A stretch of 64,000 bases of DNA, from positions 191,326 through 255,325 of the forward strand of contig MNCI01016148.1 in NCBI GenBank assembly GCA_015680685.1. Reading direction: 5' to 3'. This DNA comes from Gnetum montanum. Lineage: Eukaryota; Streptophyta; Gnetopsida; Gnetales; Gnetaceae. Shown here piece after piece: positions 33,907-43,318 of this stretch. Numbering within the stretch: the stretch's first letter is position 1; each line of letters opens with the position of its first letter. A program made the position numbers and the translations under genes. The notes under the pieces were generated by a model, which made no database searches, was not told the DNA's origin, and was given only the letters and a program-made list of their open reading frames with translations.

Positions 33907-36613
33907 TCATGTAGTTCCTTGTGGTGGTGGCTCCTCCATTGGTGCTTTCCATTTGTCTTGTGCTCCAGGCTTTGAAGGTTGACGATGCTGAAGAATGGCC
34001 TGGAGCTTCTCCTCTTCAGTTTGAGGATCTTATGCATCCATGCTAATGTTCCGATGTTTGACGGAGTCGGCACTTCCCACGGACAAGGTAGTTGTGGGAA
34101 CATCTGATTGGCTTTGACATACCACGCCGCGAACACCCGTCATTCCTCTTCATAGGCTATGGCTTTGTCCTTGTATTCATGAAGATCTATTAGCCATCAA
34201 GCCAAGTGAGTTGCAACGTCTTTCTGTCCTTGGTAGCTTGCTTTTACCACCTCAAGTTCAGAATTTGCAACATCCAAATTTTCAACCAGCTTCTTGTGTT
34301 TTGCAAATTCTGCTTCATATTTGAGATGGGTGGAAGCTACCTACTGCTCGAGCTCTGTTCTCTGGCACCCTGTTATTAACTTGGCAAGGTTGGCATATCT
34401 AAGGTTTGCCAACTCCATGTATTCAGTCAAGTCTTGGATCTGTAGGTCCTGATTTTTAACTTCCACTTGGTGGATGAAGGTGTAAGTGTCCAATATGGCC
34501 CTCCAATCAGTGTGCTGAGCACTGATGTTATTGATTTGAGCCTTGGCCATATGGATCTCCTTCTCCAGGATTTGTTTGTGCATCCCCACTTGATCACTGA
34601 AGTGCTCCTTGAGCTTCTTGTGTCGTTTAGCCTCATTCTGCCACGCGCTTATTTTGATGGCTAATTTTTGGTGAATAGCGCGTACCTCCTCCATTGAGAG
34701 GGTTCAATTTTCTCTGGCTAAACGGCTCACATCCCAGTTGACCCAAATGAATTGTTCTCGCAACTGATGAAAGTGTTCATCGAGAACATTCTTTTGTTTC
34801 TCCACAGAGATCAACCGAAGGTTATCTGCAACCAACTACTTATTTTCTTCTTCTAAGGCCTTGAGTGCCTTAATATGCGCATGAGTTTGCACCCATGCTG
34901 TGAAGGCATCCAAAGTGGCGTCTCCTTTTCTTCTGCCACCTTCTTATTCTCTACGATCAACTTTGTGAGTTGCTTGGTTCTAAAGTTATCTAGCTAGTCT
35001 GCGGGAATGAATTGCAAAGGATCCCACTATGCTGCTTGTAAGGCCACGAGCTGCTCTTGTAGTCTCTACACTTCAGCTTCAGCATGCTCTGCCCTTACTT
35101 TAGATATGACTAGCTTTCCCTTTGTGGAAATGAGGTTTGATTGAATTGCTGTGACATCTTGAGGGATGTCAAACAGAGACGTCATTACTTGTCCTATTTG
35201 AAGCAATCTGTTAAGTGCATCCTCATGTTCCGTAGGAGTCATTGAGGTTCTAGCAAGAGTTTGAGCATCTCGTGCTCCTGAGAGATCTACTAATGGCACA
35301 ATAGGTACATTAAAGGATTCTTTGATGTGGTCAATGACCACTTCAGCAGCTCCTGTAGCATTTTGGTGTTGCATGACCACCATAGTGGCCCCTTCACCAG
35401 TCTCTAATTGCACCTGGAAAGATGATGCGTTTCCTAAGATTTATTGTAACCATCTACTTTTCCCTCGTCCTATTTGAATTGAGACTTCATCCCTTGTGTG
35501 ATCTAACGAAATTCTAGGCTGAATAGCATCGTTGAAGACGTGAAAGAGGCTTGTGTCATCACGACTTCCCCGAAGATGGCTCATCGACAGTTTGTAGTCT
35601 TGCGGCAGTGGTGACTGATCCTGACCTGTGCCAGGCGTTGCTTCTTGTTGTTGGCTGGGACCCATGGCTGGAGGTTGACTGGGTCCTGCAAGTTGAGTTG
35701 TAGGTGGTCCAGTCATTTGTTCTTCTTCTTCATCTGGTCTCAGCTCTTTGCTAGTGCTCTTTCTTGGAGCTGGCACCTTTAGTAGTTCAGCATAAGAAGC
35801 ATTCTGGGCTTTTTGGAGGATGTCATTAGTGTACCCCTGAATACCAGCCCGTCGGCATAGTTTTCTGATAAGACAGGGGAAGGGCAGCGCCATCTTCCTT
35901 GACTTTTGTTCTTCAAATCGCCTTAGGATCTCCGTCAAATATAGATGGAGAAGTTTAGCATTAACCTTTCCCATCAACACTGCACATCCTCTAGCCGCAT
36001 ACATGGATATTCTTTTCAAGCCTTTTATGGGGAAGAGGTGATAGGTTCCAATTTTGAAATAAATTCGCTCTTCCGTTGTTAGCTCACCAAAAGCTTTATC
36101 TTTTCCATAAGCCTTCTCTAACCAGTCCTTTCGCACATTAGGGTCTGAACGGGTAGATAACCAAGTAACATGAGGTCTTGTATTTGGAAGGTTTAACACT
36201 TCTGAAATTGCCTATGTAGAGAAGTCAATTGTCACACCACAAATGTTAACCGTGGTGCCTTGCTCCCTATTGTGCCAGAACTGGTATGTTTCACCTAAGT
36301 ACTAGGCACTACTTTCAAAGAGTGCAAAAGATTTGAAGTTTAGCTCTACAATGACTGCAGCGAATGTGGACTTCTCATGGATAGCCTGAACACACTCTAG
36401 GGGCAACGTGAGTTGTTGTCCCGGTTCAGGCACAGCGACAACTCCTCCTTCTACCTGCCCGGACTGTCTGGTAGGAGGTTCTTCTTGATGGATGCTGAAT
36501 GATTGCACCTCCTATTCTGTATGTTGTTCAGCAGGGCCTTGTCTTCCACCTCTCCGAGGTTTTTTTGCTTCACCTTGAACAGGACCCTCCGGTTGTGCAT
36601 GTTTCGGGGCCAT
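33907..36613 (-). pseudogene. ORF2 of element C (env-position protein), best copy
   Basis: About 900 codons from MAPK (ATG at 36613-36611) to TGA at 33909-33907. The N-terminal about 130 codons are basic and glutamine-rich. The central domain (about 36200-35830) has STRSDPNVRKDWLEKAYG, FKIGTYHLFPIKGL, YAARGCAVLMGKVNAKLL and PFPCLIRKLCRRAGIQ; the last motif is the hallmark of the plant transposon-associated family found in Athila-type elements. A Pro/Gln/Ser linker (35750-35600) follows, then a region with MVVMQHQNATGAAEVV and a long coiled coil (35200-34340), ending EEPPPQGTT. The longest open piece is 252 codons (35441-36199). Short frameshifts and stops at about 35440, 35060 and 34700 break it. 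No signal peptide or membrane anchor is seen, so envelope function is doubtful. Role unknown. Confidence 0.75.
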
Positions 36614-37045
36614 CCTGCAATCACACGGATCAAGTGTTAGTAAGGTTGTTTTTAAAGTCAAGTTATACCTTACTGTTTACCTTAATTAAAGATCTAATAT
36701 TATAACATGTGATCATGCCCAAAAATTATAATAATGGGTCCTATGACTTAGGTGGTTTCCATTTTTACTCTCCCGGTATACTTAAGGTCATATGATTTTT
36801 GGCACAATTATTCTAAGTGTTAAGTTAATTACCCTAATTGATGTCCTTTGAGCGATGATAAATTTCAAAAAATTTAGGCACTTTTTGGCAAGTGTCTCTC
36901 CCCCACGACTAAACTGAACACTCCAGGTTCAAGTAGGTTCAAACGGAATTAAAATCAGAGCACGAGTGCACGAGATATGAGTGAAAAAGCAAGGGTCACG
37001 CAATCGCAAGTCGTAGAGAAAAATTTCAACAACTCCACCTGAAAC
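36614..37045 (-). other. Spacer of element C upstream of ORF2
   Basis: AT-rich, aligned with 54109-54560 of element D (for example the CTCCCCCACGACTAAACTGAACACTCCAGG block near 36900, matching 54430). Homology fades near 37045, at AACAACTCCACCTGAA, which marks the edge of the foreign insert. No coding signal. Confidence 0.5.
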
Positions 37046-37158
37046 ACCACTAATTTCAGCTTAATACTTTGAATAGAAATTTGTATGCTTTAATGATTTC
37101 TCCGCGATTCAAGCCCAATTGAAGCAAAGCTAACACAAGTAGCAGCAGTAGTAAGAAA

Positions 37159-37452
37159 AGGCAGAAGGCCATTCCATAGCATTGTTTCGACAGATCGCTT
37201 CTTCGATCCTTTTCCTACCTGCCATGGGATTTCATAATCATAGGCCTACTCCTCTGGCCCATGCGCTACTTCCATTTGCTGCCATGATGGTCTCGCGTGG
37301 TTGCCTGGGCAGCGTTCATGGTGGCACAGGGCTGCGTCCTCACAGGAGTGTGGGTGATCGTGCACGAGTGCAGTCACCATGCCTTCAGCAACTACCAGTG
37401 GCTGGACAACAACGTGGGACTGATCCTACATTCAGCCCTCATGGTGACGCTG
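37159..37452 (+). pseudogene. FAD2: FAD2 (delta-12 oleate desaturase) gene fragment
   Basis: FAD2 is an ER-membrane enzyme that converts oleate to linoleate in phosphatidylcholine. About 98 codons in one plus frame match its N-terminal third: KAIP-x-HCF, RSFSYL, YFHLLP, then [20 protein letters not shown] and [16 protein letters not shown]. The first histidine box normally reads HECGHH; here Gly is Ser. Two in-frame stops (37177-37179, 37285-37287) sit where the family has codons. The match ends abruptly after LILHSALMV; the second and third His boxes are absent. It lies inside a retrotransposon on the opposite strand, so it is a captured or inserted fragment, not a resident gene. FAD2 coding sequence normally lacks introns, so its absence of introns says nothing about the route of capture. 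Confidence 0.85.
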
Positions 37453-38300
37453 CCACTTCGCATCTTCTACTGCTGCTGCACCGTCGCATTGCTGTCTCCT
37501 GCGCTGCACGACTATTTTCTGCCACTCCTCTACTTGCCGCGCTGCTGTTTCATGCTGTTTCCGTTGATGATCCTGCAGACGCCGCGTTGCTGATTCTGCC
37601 ATCTCTGTTCCTATGCTGTCGCTGTTTCTGCCACCACTGTATCACTGTTTCTACTCTCACGTGCCTCCTGCATAGAATGCAATTGCTCCCGCTACCGCTG
37701 CTTGCTGTGCTGCCACTCCTCCTTCCGCTGCATTGCTGATTCCGCCACGTCTCTGTCTTTTCTGTCGCCATCTCCTGCGCTGCGTTGTCGTCTCCTGCGC
37801 CGTGTCATTGCCTGCTGTGTGCCGCGTCGCTGACTTTGCCTGCCGCATCACTGACGTCTCGCTGTTGCCACCTCGCTCTACGTTGCTGCCGCCACCTCAC
37901 TTTGTCCTGCACCGTCGCGTCATTTTTTTTCCTCCTGCAATGTTGTTGTCCTATGCTTGCCATCACTATCCACTGCCACACCGCGCTGCTGTCCTGCCAC
38001 TGCCGTCGCCACTGTTCTACCATCGCCATTGTTTTGCCGTCGCCATTGTTTTTGATGTTGCTGCCCTCGTTGTTTTTCTTCTTGTCGCATCGCCGTCCCT
38101 CTGCCATGACCGCCACCGCTGTTTTCTCCCTGCATTGCCTCTGCCTACGACGCTGTTTTTTGTGCTCCTACCCTGCTCACCGCGTTGCTGTTCCCGCTGC
38201 CGCTGCTGCTTCTGCCACATTGCTGTTTCTGCTACCTGCATCGCTGATCTTGCACTGTCTCTGCCACATTGCATGTTCCACGGCCGCAACAACGCTGAAC
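37453..38300 (+). other. GC-rich CTG/GCC-type cryptic repeat tract
   Basis: About 850 bases much richer in G+C than the surroundings, made of loosely repeated words such as TGCTGTTTCTGCCAC, CGTCGCC, CGTTGCTG and CCTGCGC. ORFs in all frames are open by composition and read as Cys/Leu/His-rich or Arg/Gln-rich low-complexity strings, so I do not call them genes. It directly follows the FAD2 fragment and ends near 38290. Origin unknown. Confidence 0.6.
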
Positions 38301-38851
38301 TTAGGGTCCAAAATCAAATCTTTGGTTGATGGCAACAGCAACAAGAAAATATGTTGATCCATATCGCTGGGGTTTCACCGTTGTGCTCGCCCACGAAGCT
38401 TTCGCACAGAGGCAGCCTCTGAAAGCAGTGTTTTGCAGAGGACGGCTGTAGAAGACCCGATCCAAAAACTTCAAAGCAGAGATTACAAGAAATAAAAATG
38501 CGGTTTTGTCTCGGACGTGGAATTTGTTCCAATTCTGAAAGGTTTGTCCAAGGACATGGGGTGATTGATTTTGTCCAAGAAGGATGAGCTGAACTGGCTT
38601 CTGCAATTTAGATTAAATACTTTTTCGATGGTGGCAAAAGATGTCAGAGCCAAAGCTAATCTTTCCAAATTCTCTTTTTAAATTTTCTTTAAATTTTTAT
38701 CGCATGAGGGCCTGTTTTCTATTTATTTGTATTTTTATGGGCTGGAATGACCCATAAGTTGTAAAATACATTGAACCTGGTCAAGGAAGACAAATTGCCA
38801 ACACACATCCAACTCATGTACAACTTTCCAGCATAGATACATTGAACCTGG
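38301..38851 (+). other. Unassigned part of the insert, with a duplicated gap edge
   Basis: No recognised coding sequence. The word ATACATTGAACCTGG occurs at 38767-38781 and again at 38837-38851, right against the N run, suggesting a small duplication or misjoin at the gap edge. Confidence 0.5.
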
Positions 38852-39109
38852 NNNNNNNNNNNNNNNNNNNNNNNNNNNNNNNNNNNNNNNNNNNNNNNNN
38901 NNNNNNNNNNNNNNNNNNNNNNNNNNNNNNNNNNNNNNNNNNNNNNNNNNNNNNNNNNNNNNNNNNNNNNNNNNNNNNNNNNNNNNNNNNNNNNNNNNNN
39001 NNNNNNNNNNNNNNNNNNNNNNNNNNNNNNNNNNNNNNNNNNNNNNNNNNNNNNNNNNNNNNNNNNNNNNNNNNNNNNNNNNNNNNNNNNNNNNNNNNNN
39101 NNNNNNNNN
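38852..39109. other. Assembly gap (258 N)
   Basis: Undetermined bases. Distances across this point, and the link between the FAD2-bearing part and 39110 onward, should be treated with caution. Confidence 0.95.
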
Positions 39110-39420
39110 TTTATTCATAATCTTATACGCTTTATTTACATTTCGCATCATTGTTTACATTCCGTTTACATTCTGTTTACGATAACCCCAGCGCTAGCCG
39201 CAGCTTACGCTAGGGGAAGTCCTTGTTTGATTTGCGTGCAAACCATCCAAGGCACTCTGCCTTCGTTTACTTTTCCAGCTTGCCCTCGGGTGAAGGCAGG
39301 GTCAGCTGTGGCTGCCCAACGATCTCTCGATGTTTGTTTCCCTTCCAGCCTTACACCGACGATTTAGGTCAGTACACCATCCATGTGAATGATAAAATGA
39401 TGCTAAGTGTTGCAGAGGGG
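39110..39420 (+). repeat. Segment repeated in reverse at 21.7-21.9 kb
   Basis: Bases 39210-39385 match the minus strand of 21735-21930 (GGGGAAGTCCTTGTTTGAT, AAGGCACTCTGCC, CCAGCTTGCCCTCGGG, GGCAGGGTC). Preceding TTTACATTC words parallel the GTAAACA words at 21950-22010. It links the insert of element C with the antisense region of the Tat element. Confidence 0.65.
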
Positions 39421-39424
39421 GTTC

Positions 39425-39530
39425 CTATTTATAGGTAAATAGGACACGATATTGTGTACGGTACATTGTGTACGTGATATCACGTGGGACGCGATATCGC
39501 GTAAACAATATCTCGTCCCTAGTGATGTGA
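39425..39530 (-). promoter_or_regulatory. Internal promoter-like block of element C
   Basis: On the minus strand, palindromic GATATCGCG/CGTGATATCACG words (39470-39515) and CGATATTG stand upstream of a CTATAAATAGG TATA (39427-39437). It copies the LTR promoter layout. In this copy the foreign insert lies between it and ORF2, so any transcript would run into the insert. Confidence 0.5.
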
Positions 39531-40908
39531 GACACCAAGAAAATACCAAATTTTGAATAATTTTTCTTGAAATTAATGTTAAATATCGAGGACATTGGTA
39601 AGCATTAAGATGTCCGAGGGTAATTGCATTGATTTGAGAGGCACTCTTAATGGTAATGATGTGAATTTTAGCAATTAAAAATTTGGCAGTTACAAAAAAA
39701 GGGAATGTAATGGTACATTAGAACGTAGAAATTATAGAGGGATAATGTTAGGGAAAGAGAACTATGAAAAATTAAGTTGAGGGTAAGAAATTGTGTGTTT
39801 GAACTAGAGAATTAGTGAAGATTACAAAAAATTACATAAGTGGATCCTCCCCAAAGCAGGTTTCAACCTATTATGCCCTTGTGCAACCACACTTAAAGTG
39901 TCCGTGGACACTTGAAGGGTTAAATGTAATCTGCACTAACTCCACAAAACACACACATGTAAATATCACTGAAATGAGTTGAAAATTCGATGCTACATGG
40001 GACACGAGGTACAATTACATGAACAGTGAGATGAGGTGAAGTATAAAAAGGGATCGTAGAGATTGGGACATGAGGTAACTGACCCAGGACACAGTGAATC
40101 CTATGTGAAAAGCATGATTAAGGTGTTATTAACCCATCATTCCAAGATCAGGACCAAGTCCATCCTTCAATCAGTGACATTGCATCATTTCTTCCCATGG
40201 CGAACAACTATGAGAGTACCATAACAACAAGGCGTATGATCCTTGGTGTTTAGTACAAGGGAGGAGTGATTTTTATTTTATGGCACCTTTCTTTTCTTTT
40301 CTTCTTCTCTTTTTTTTTTTTGAATTTTACTAAATCCAAAGAAATTGCCAACGTTCAGGGATGGGTGCATGTCTTTCCAGTGGGACCCCCTAGACAACAT
40401 TTGATTTTCGAGTGCCCTTTTGATTACTCTTACTCCCATTTTTGTTAGATCTACAAGGATCTTAGTACAACCACGTTGCATGACAACTTCCACAGTTGTC
40501 ACCAAAGAGAATCCACAAGTTTCCTTGATGTCACACCCTTATCATTCCCTCTTGGTCCATCCTTCTTCATTCTGGGTGCAATGAACACAAAATTAATTTT
40601 AAGTTTAAAAATTTCAAGAATATCACTGTACCCTCAAACGGAACCTCTTATTTGTAGAATGGATGAGTGGGTGTACTGGGCTCACTGTTCCAAATAATTA
40701 ATCACTCATGACTTAATAACATAGAACACACCTCAACCAACGATCCACATGAGTGTTTTATTCATAGATGAGATTACTTACAAAAGCGTAAAAAGATAAA
40801 AACATAAAAAGGTAAAAAGATAAAACAAAAAAGTTGAAAAATGAAAAACTGGAAAACAAAAAAGTTGTAAAATTAAAGAAAATGAAAAATATTTATTAAT
40901 CTTGCTTG
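39531..40908 (-). other. Spacer of element C between gag and the internal promoter
   Basis: Aligned with element D 54700-57100 and with the pol-bearing minus copy 43900-45110 (shared words such as AAGTGGATCCTCCCCAAAGCAGG). It contains homopolymer-rich stretches at 40290-40320 and 40790-40890. No coding signal. Confidence 0.6.
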
Positions 40909-42596
40909 TTATTGAAATGGGGGATATCCCCCATAACTAATCAGTTGAGAATGACAAGGATTAATAAATGAAAGATGAGGATCCTTGCATGTTGGAAGTA
41001 TTGGAACCAGTCTATGCTTATCCCCTCGGAGTTCACACACTTGATTATAATGAGCATAGTGGGGCACTTTATACGATGTAGTTCCTAGATAATGAGTTGA
41101 CCCACTATGATATTTGTGATCGTTAGATGGTATGCAAGGATTAGGTTGATGCCTCCCATGGTTGTGTTCATTGAGCTGTGTGGTTGTTGGAGTGTTAGTT
41201 GGTGGCCCTGATGAAGTTACATGAGGTGCTAGGTTCGAAGGTAAGGGTGCACCACATTGGTGGACTTATGCTGGGTTGGAAGATGGAGTGGCCTCAGAAT
41301 TATGTTTTCCTTTCCTATGGCCTTGTTTAAAGAAAGGACACTTTTGATGTTGAGGAGGCTTTTCACTGCTGTTAGTAGCAGTAGCACAAGTGTTGGTCGT
41401 GGGTTGTGGTGGTGCAGGTATGTTAGGGGTAGTTGGTGGCGATGTGGAAGGAGGGAAAGGATAAGAATGTTGAAAGTTAGGAAGGATATAAGGTGCACAA
41501 GGTGGTGGTTGCGTTGGAGGTATGGGTTGATAGTATTGTGGAGAATAGTAGTGTGGTGAGACAAAGTATGTTGGCCCAATTGGAGAAACAGGATGTTGAA
41601 TGTGATAAGCATTCAAGTTCAGAAAATATGAAGGGTGCCTCCAGTCTAAGGGTGGTCTCCCCCATGACTGGGATGGTTGTCATTATGATCGAACATAGGA
41701 TCTTTGTACGAACTCTGGATGTAATGTGTTTCCCGAATGCTCATATAAATGTAACAATATTGGGCATTGGCCTTTGGGGTGATCGTACAGGCATATGTTG
41801 CATTCATATGTATGACTGGAAGTTGAGCACTTATTCCCTTCATTTTTTTCTCTGAATGTCTATTATTTTATCCTGCTTCTTGGGTTGTCAAAACTCTATC
41901 TCCAATGATGTTGACACATTCTCCACACTTGTGATATATCCAGTCCAACATCTTATTGAGCTTTGCCTTGACTTCTTCTAATGATTGTTGTATTGGGAAA
42001 GATGATGTTTCCACCTTGAGATTTGTTGATTTCTCCTTGTTATGATTGTGGACCTTTGTTAAGTTAAGATTTTGATCCTGTTGATGTTTTTCAACACTCT
42101 CTCATCAAGCTAATTCTCCTTCTTCTCTTGCTACCTGCTTAACAAGCTCTTGGATTTGATGGGTTTGTAGGGCATATAGTTAACTTTGGGCATACATTCC
42201 TAAGGTCTCTCTTATTTCATTACGTAACCCATCGATAATATGGTAGATTAGCCTTTCCTCGGAAAACCCATGGCCTGGACAGTTATTTAATAGTTGCGTA
42301 ATATCTTTCTAAGGCCATGTCCAAGGGTTCATGTTTTGCTTGTTTCCATCCTTGGATTTGTTTCCTCAAGGCTGACACTCTTGCATAGGTTTGATATTTT
42401 TCATTAAAGACTTCTACCATTGTTGACCAGTGTCGTATCAAATTTGGTTTTAACGATCTATACCATACTTTAGCTTGGTCAACAAGTGTCATGGGAAAGA
42501 GCTTAAGTTTCTGCCACCTGTTATCAATGTTATTCCATGTGCAGGCATCATAGAAGGCTAGTAAGTGTTGTTGCAGATCTAAGTCATAGCCTCTAA
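40909..42596 (-). pseudogene. gag: gag of element C, N-terminus missing
   Basis: Read on the minus strand from 42596: GYDLDLQQHLLAFYDAC, then FPMTLVDQAKVWYRSLKPNLIRHWSTMVEVFNEKYQ (ORF 42283-42492), the capsid helices, and the knuckle CNICLYDHPKGQC (about 41805-41770), which matches the C-x2-C-x3-H-x4-C pattern of element A. The Pro/Gln/His-rich C-terminus (41616-41266) ends GGYPPFQ-stop at 40909. Several frameshifts are present. The first about 250 codons, including MSLS and the serine-rich region, are absent because the copy is broken at 42596. Confidence 0.75.
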
Positions 42597-43112
42597 GTGA
42601 TCAAGATCCTCAAGGGGATGGAGGGTCACGTAGCAAGGATGGGTAGGATGATCGAGGCCATCATTAGGGTAGAGGGGGTGATTGACACTAGAGTTGTGGT
42701 AATACCTCTCCTTCTTCTCCATTCTCTCGCTCTCCTATACCTTCATCCAGCTCAGGCTCTGATCATAATCGAGGTAGAAAAGAGCGAAAGGACGGTGGTA
42801 AAAAGGTGTGGAAGGGACAACGTGAGGAAATGCACGACCAATCGCATGATGCTTACTAGCATGAAAGAAGGGATAGCTAGAATCATCATAGACATCATGG
42901 TCCTCAATAGGACTATGATTCAGATGAGTTGTTGTTGGCTACTCGGAGCATGCTCCAGGTCACTGAGGTAGTTTAGATCCCTAGTATGCACATGAAGGAT
43001 AGCCGGATTAAGTGCGTTGATATGAACAACATCCCCAGATTTGAAGGGGGATACAACTATGATATGAAAATTCACCTGTAGGCATTCCATGATTCCTGCA
43101 CCCTACAGAACA
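42597..43112 (+). pseudogene. gag: Plus-strand gag N-terminal fragment at a rearrangement
   Basis: This reads on the plus strand like the pol-bearing copy at 49700-50230: a serine-rich and Arg/Asp-rich stretch, DELLLATRSMLQVTEVV, MNNIPRFEGGYNYD, then AFHDSCTLQNI, ending at about 43112. Both ends are broken. It lies head-to-head with the minus gag of element C, and beyond it lies minus-strand ORF2 of the next copy. Several stops. Confidence 0.65.
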
Positions 43113-43318
43113 TCCTCATCTTGGTGATACTATTTTGTTGCAGCTGCTTTCTCAAGAATTTGTTGGATAGATTCCACTTAGGGCTCCTTTTGAATAAGTC
43201 TTCTTTCATGGATCTTTGCTTGCTCATGGGGCTATTCTTAACCCCTTCCTATTCATGGTCATTTGTCCCTTGGTTGGGATGGTCCTCCTTCTTGCATGTG
43301 CTTTCCTTTAGGTGCCAT
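43113..43318 (-). pseudogene. ORF2 start of the pol-bearing minus copy (element G)
   Basis: The minus strand begins MAPKGKHMQEGGPSQPRDK at 43318, the same start as ORF2 in elements C (36613) and D (54108), with the same upstream CCATCT...TCACA sequence. Only about 65 codons remain, up to the junction with the plus gag fragment at 43113. Its importance is positional: it lies 3' of pol in a copy that still has pol, so ORF2 occupies the env position of the full element. Confidence 0.6.

Larger units (their letters stand above)
32911..42596 (-). mobile_element. Element C: pol-less Athila-like copy with foreign insert, 5' end lost
   Basis: Minus-strand copy. From right to left: gag (N-terminus missing), spacer, internal promoter, a 2.4-kb insert (about 37046-39420), ORF2, polypurine tract, 3' LTR. 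No pol lies between gag and ORF2. It entered the Tat 3' LTR. Its right end is not an LTR: gag stops at 42596 against a plus-strand gag fragment, so the 5' LTR, primer site and gag start were lost in a rearrangement. This copy has the best-preserved ORF2. Confidence 0.75.

Noticed and set aside
36499-36705. Plus-strand ORF at the start of ORF2 in element C
   Set aside because: Antisense to the MAPK start region, with no support in the other copies.
37182-38357. Overlapping ORFs of 60-200 codons in several frames over the GC-rich tract
   Set aside because: They are open because of biased composition and give Cys/Leu/His or Arg/Gln/Lys strings with no domain. Only the FAD2 frame within 37159-37452 is real homology.
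41257-41855. Plus-strand ORFs of 100-120 codons opposite the gag of element C
   Set aside because: They are shadows of the Pro/Gln-rich minus-strand gag tail; conservation with other copies follows the minus frame.
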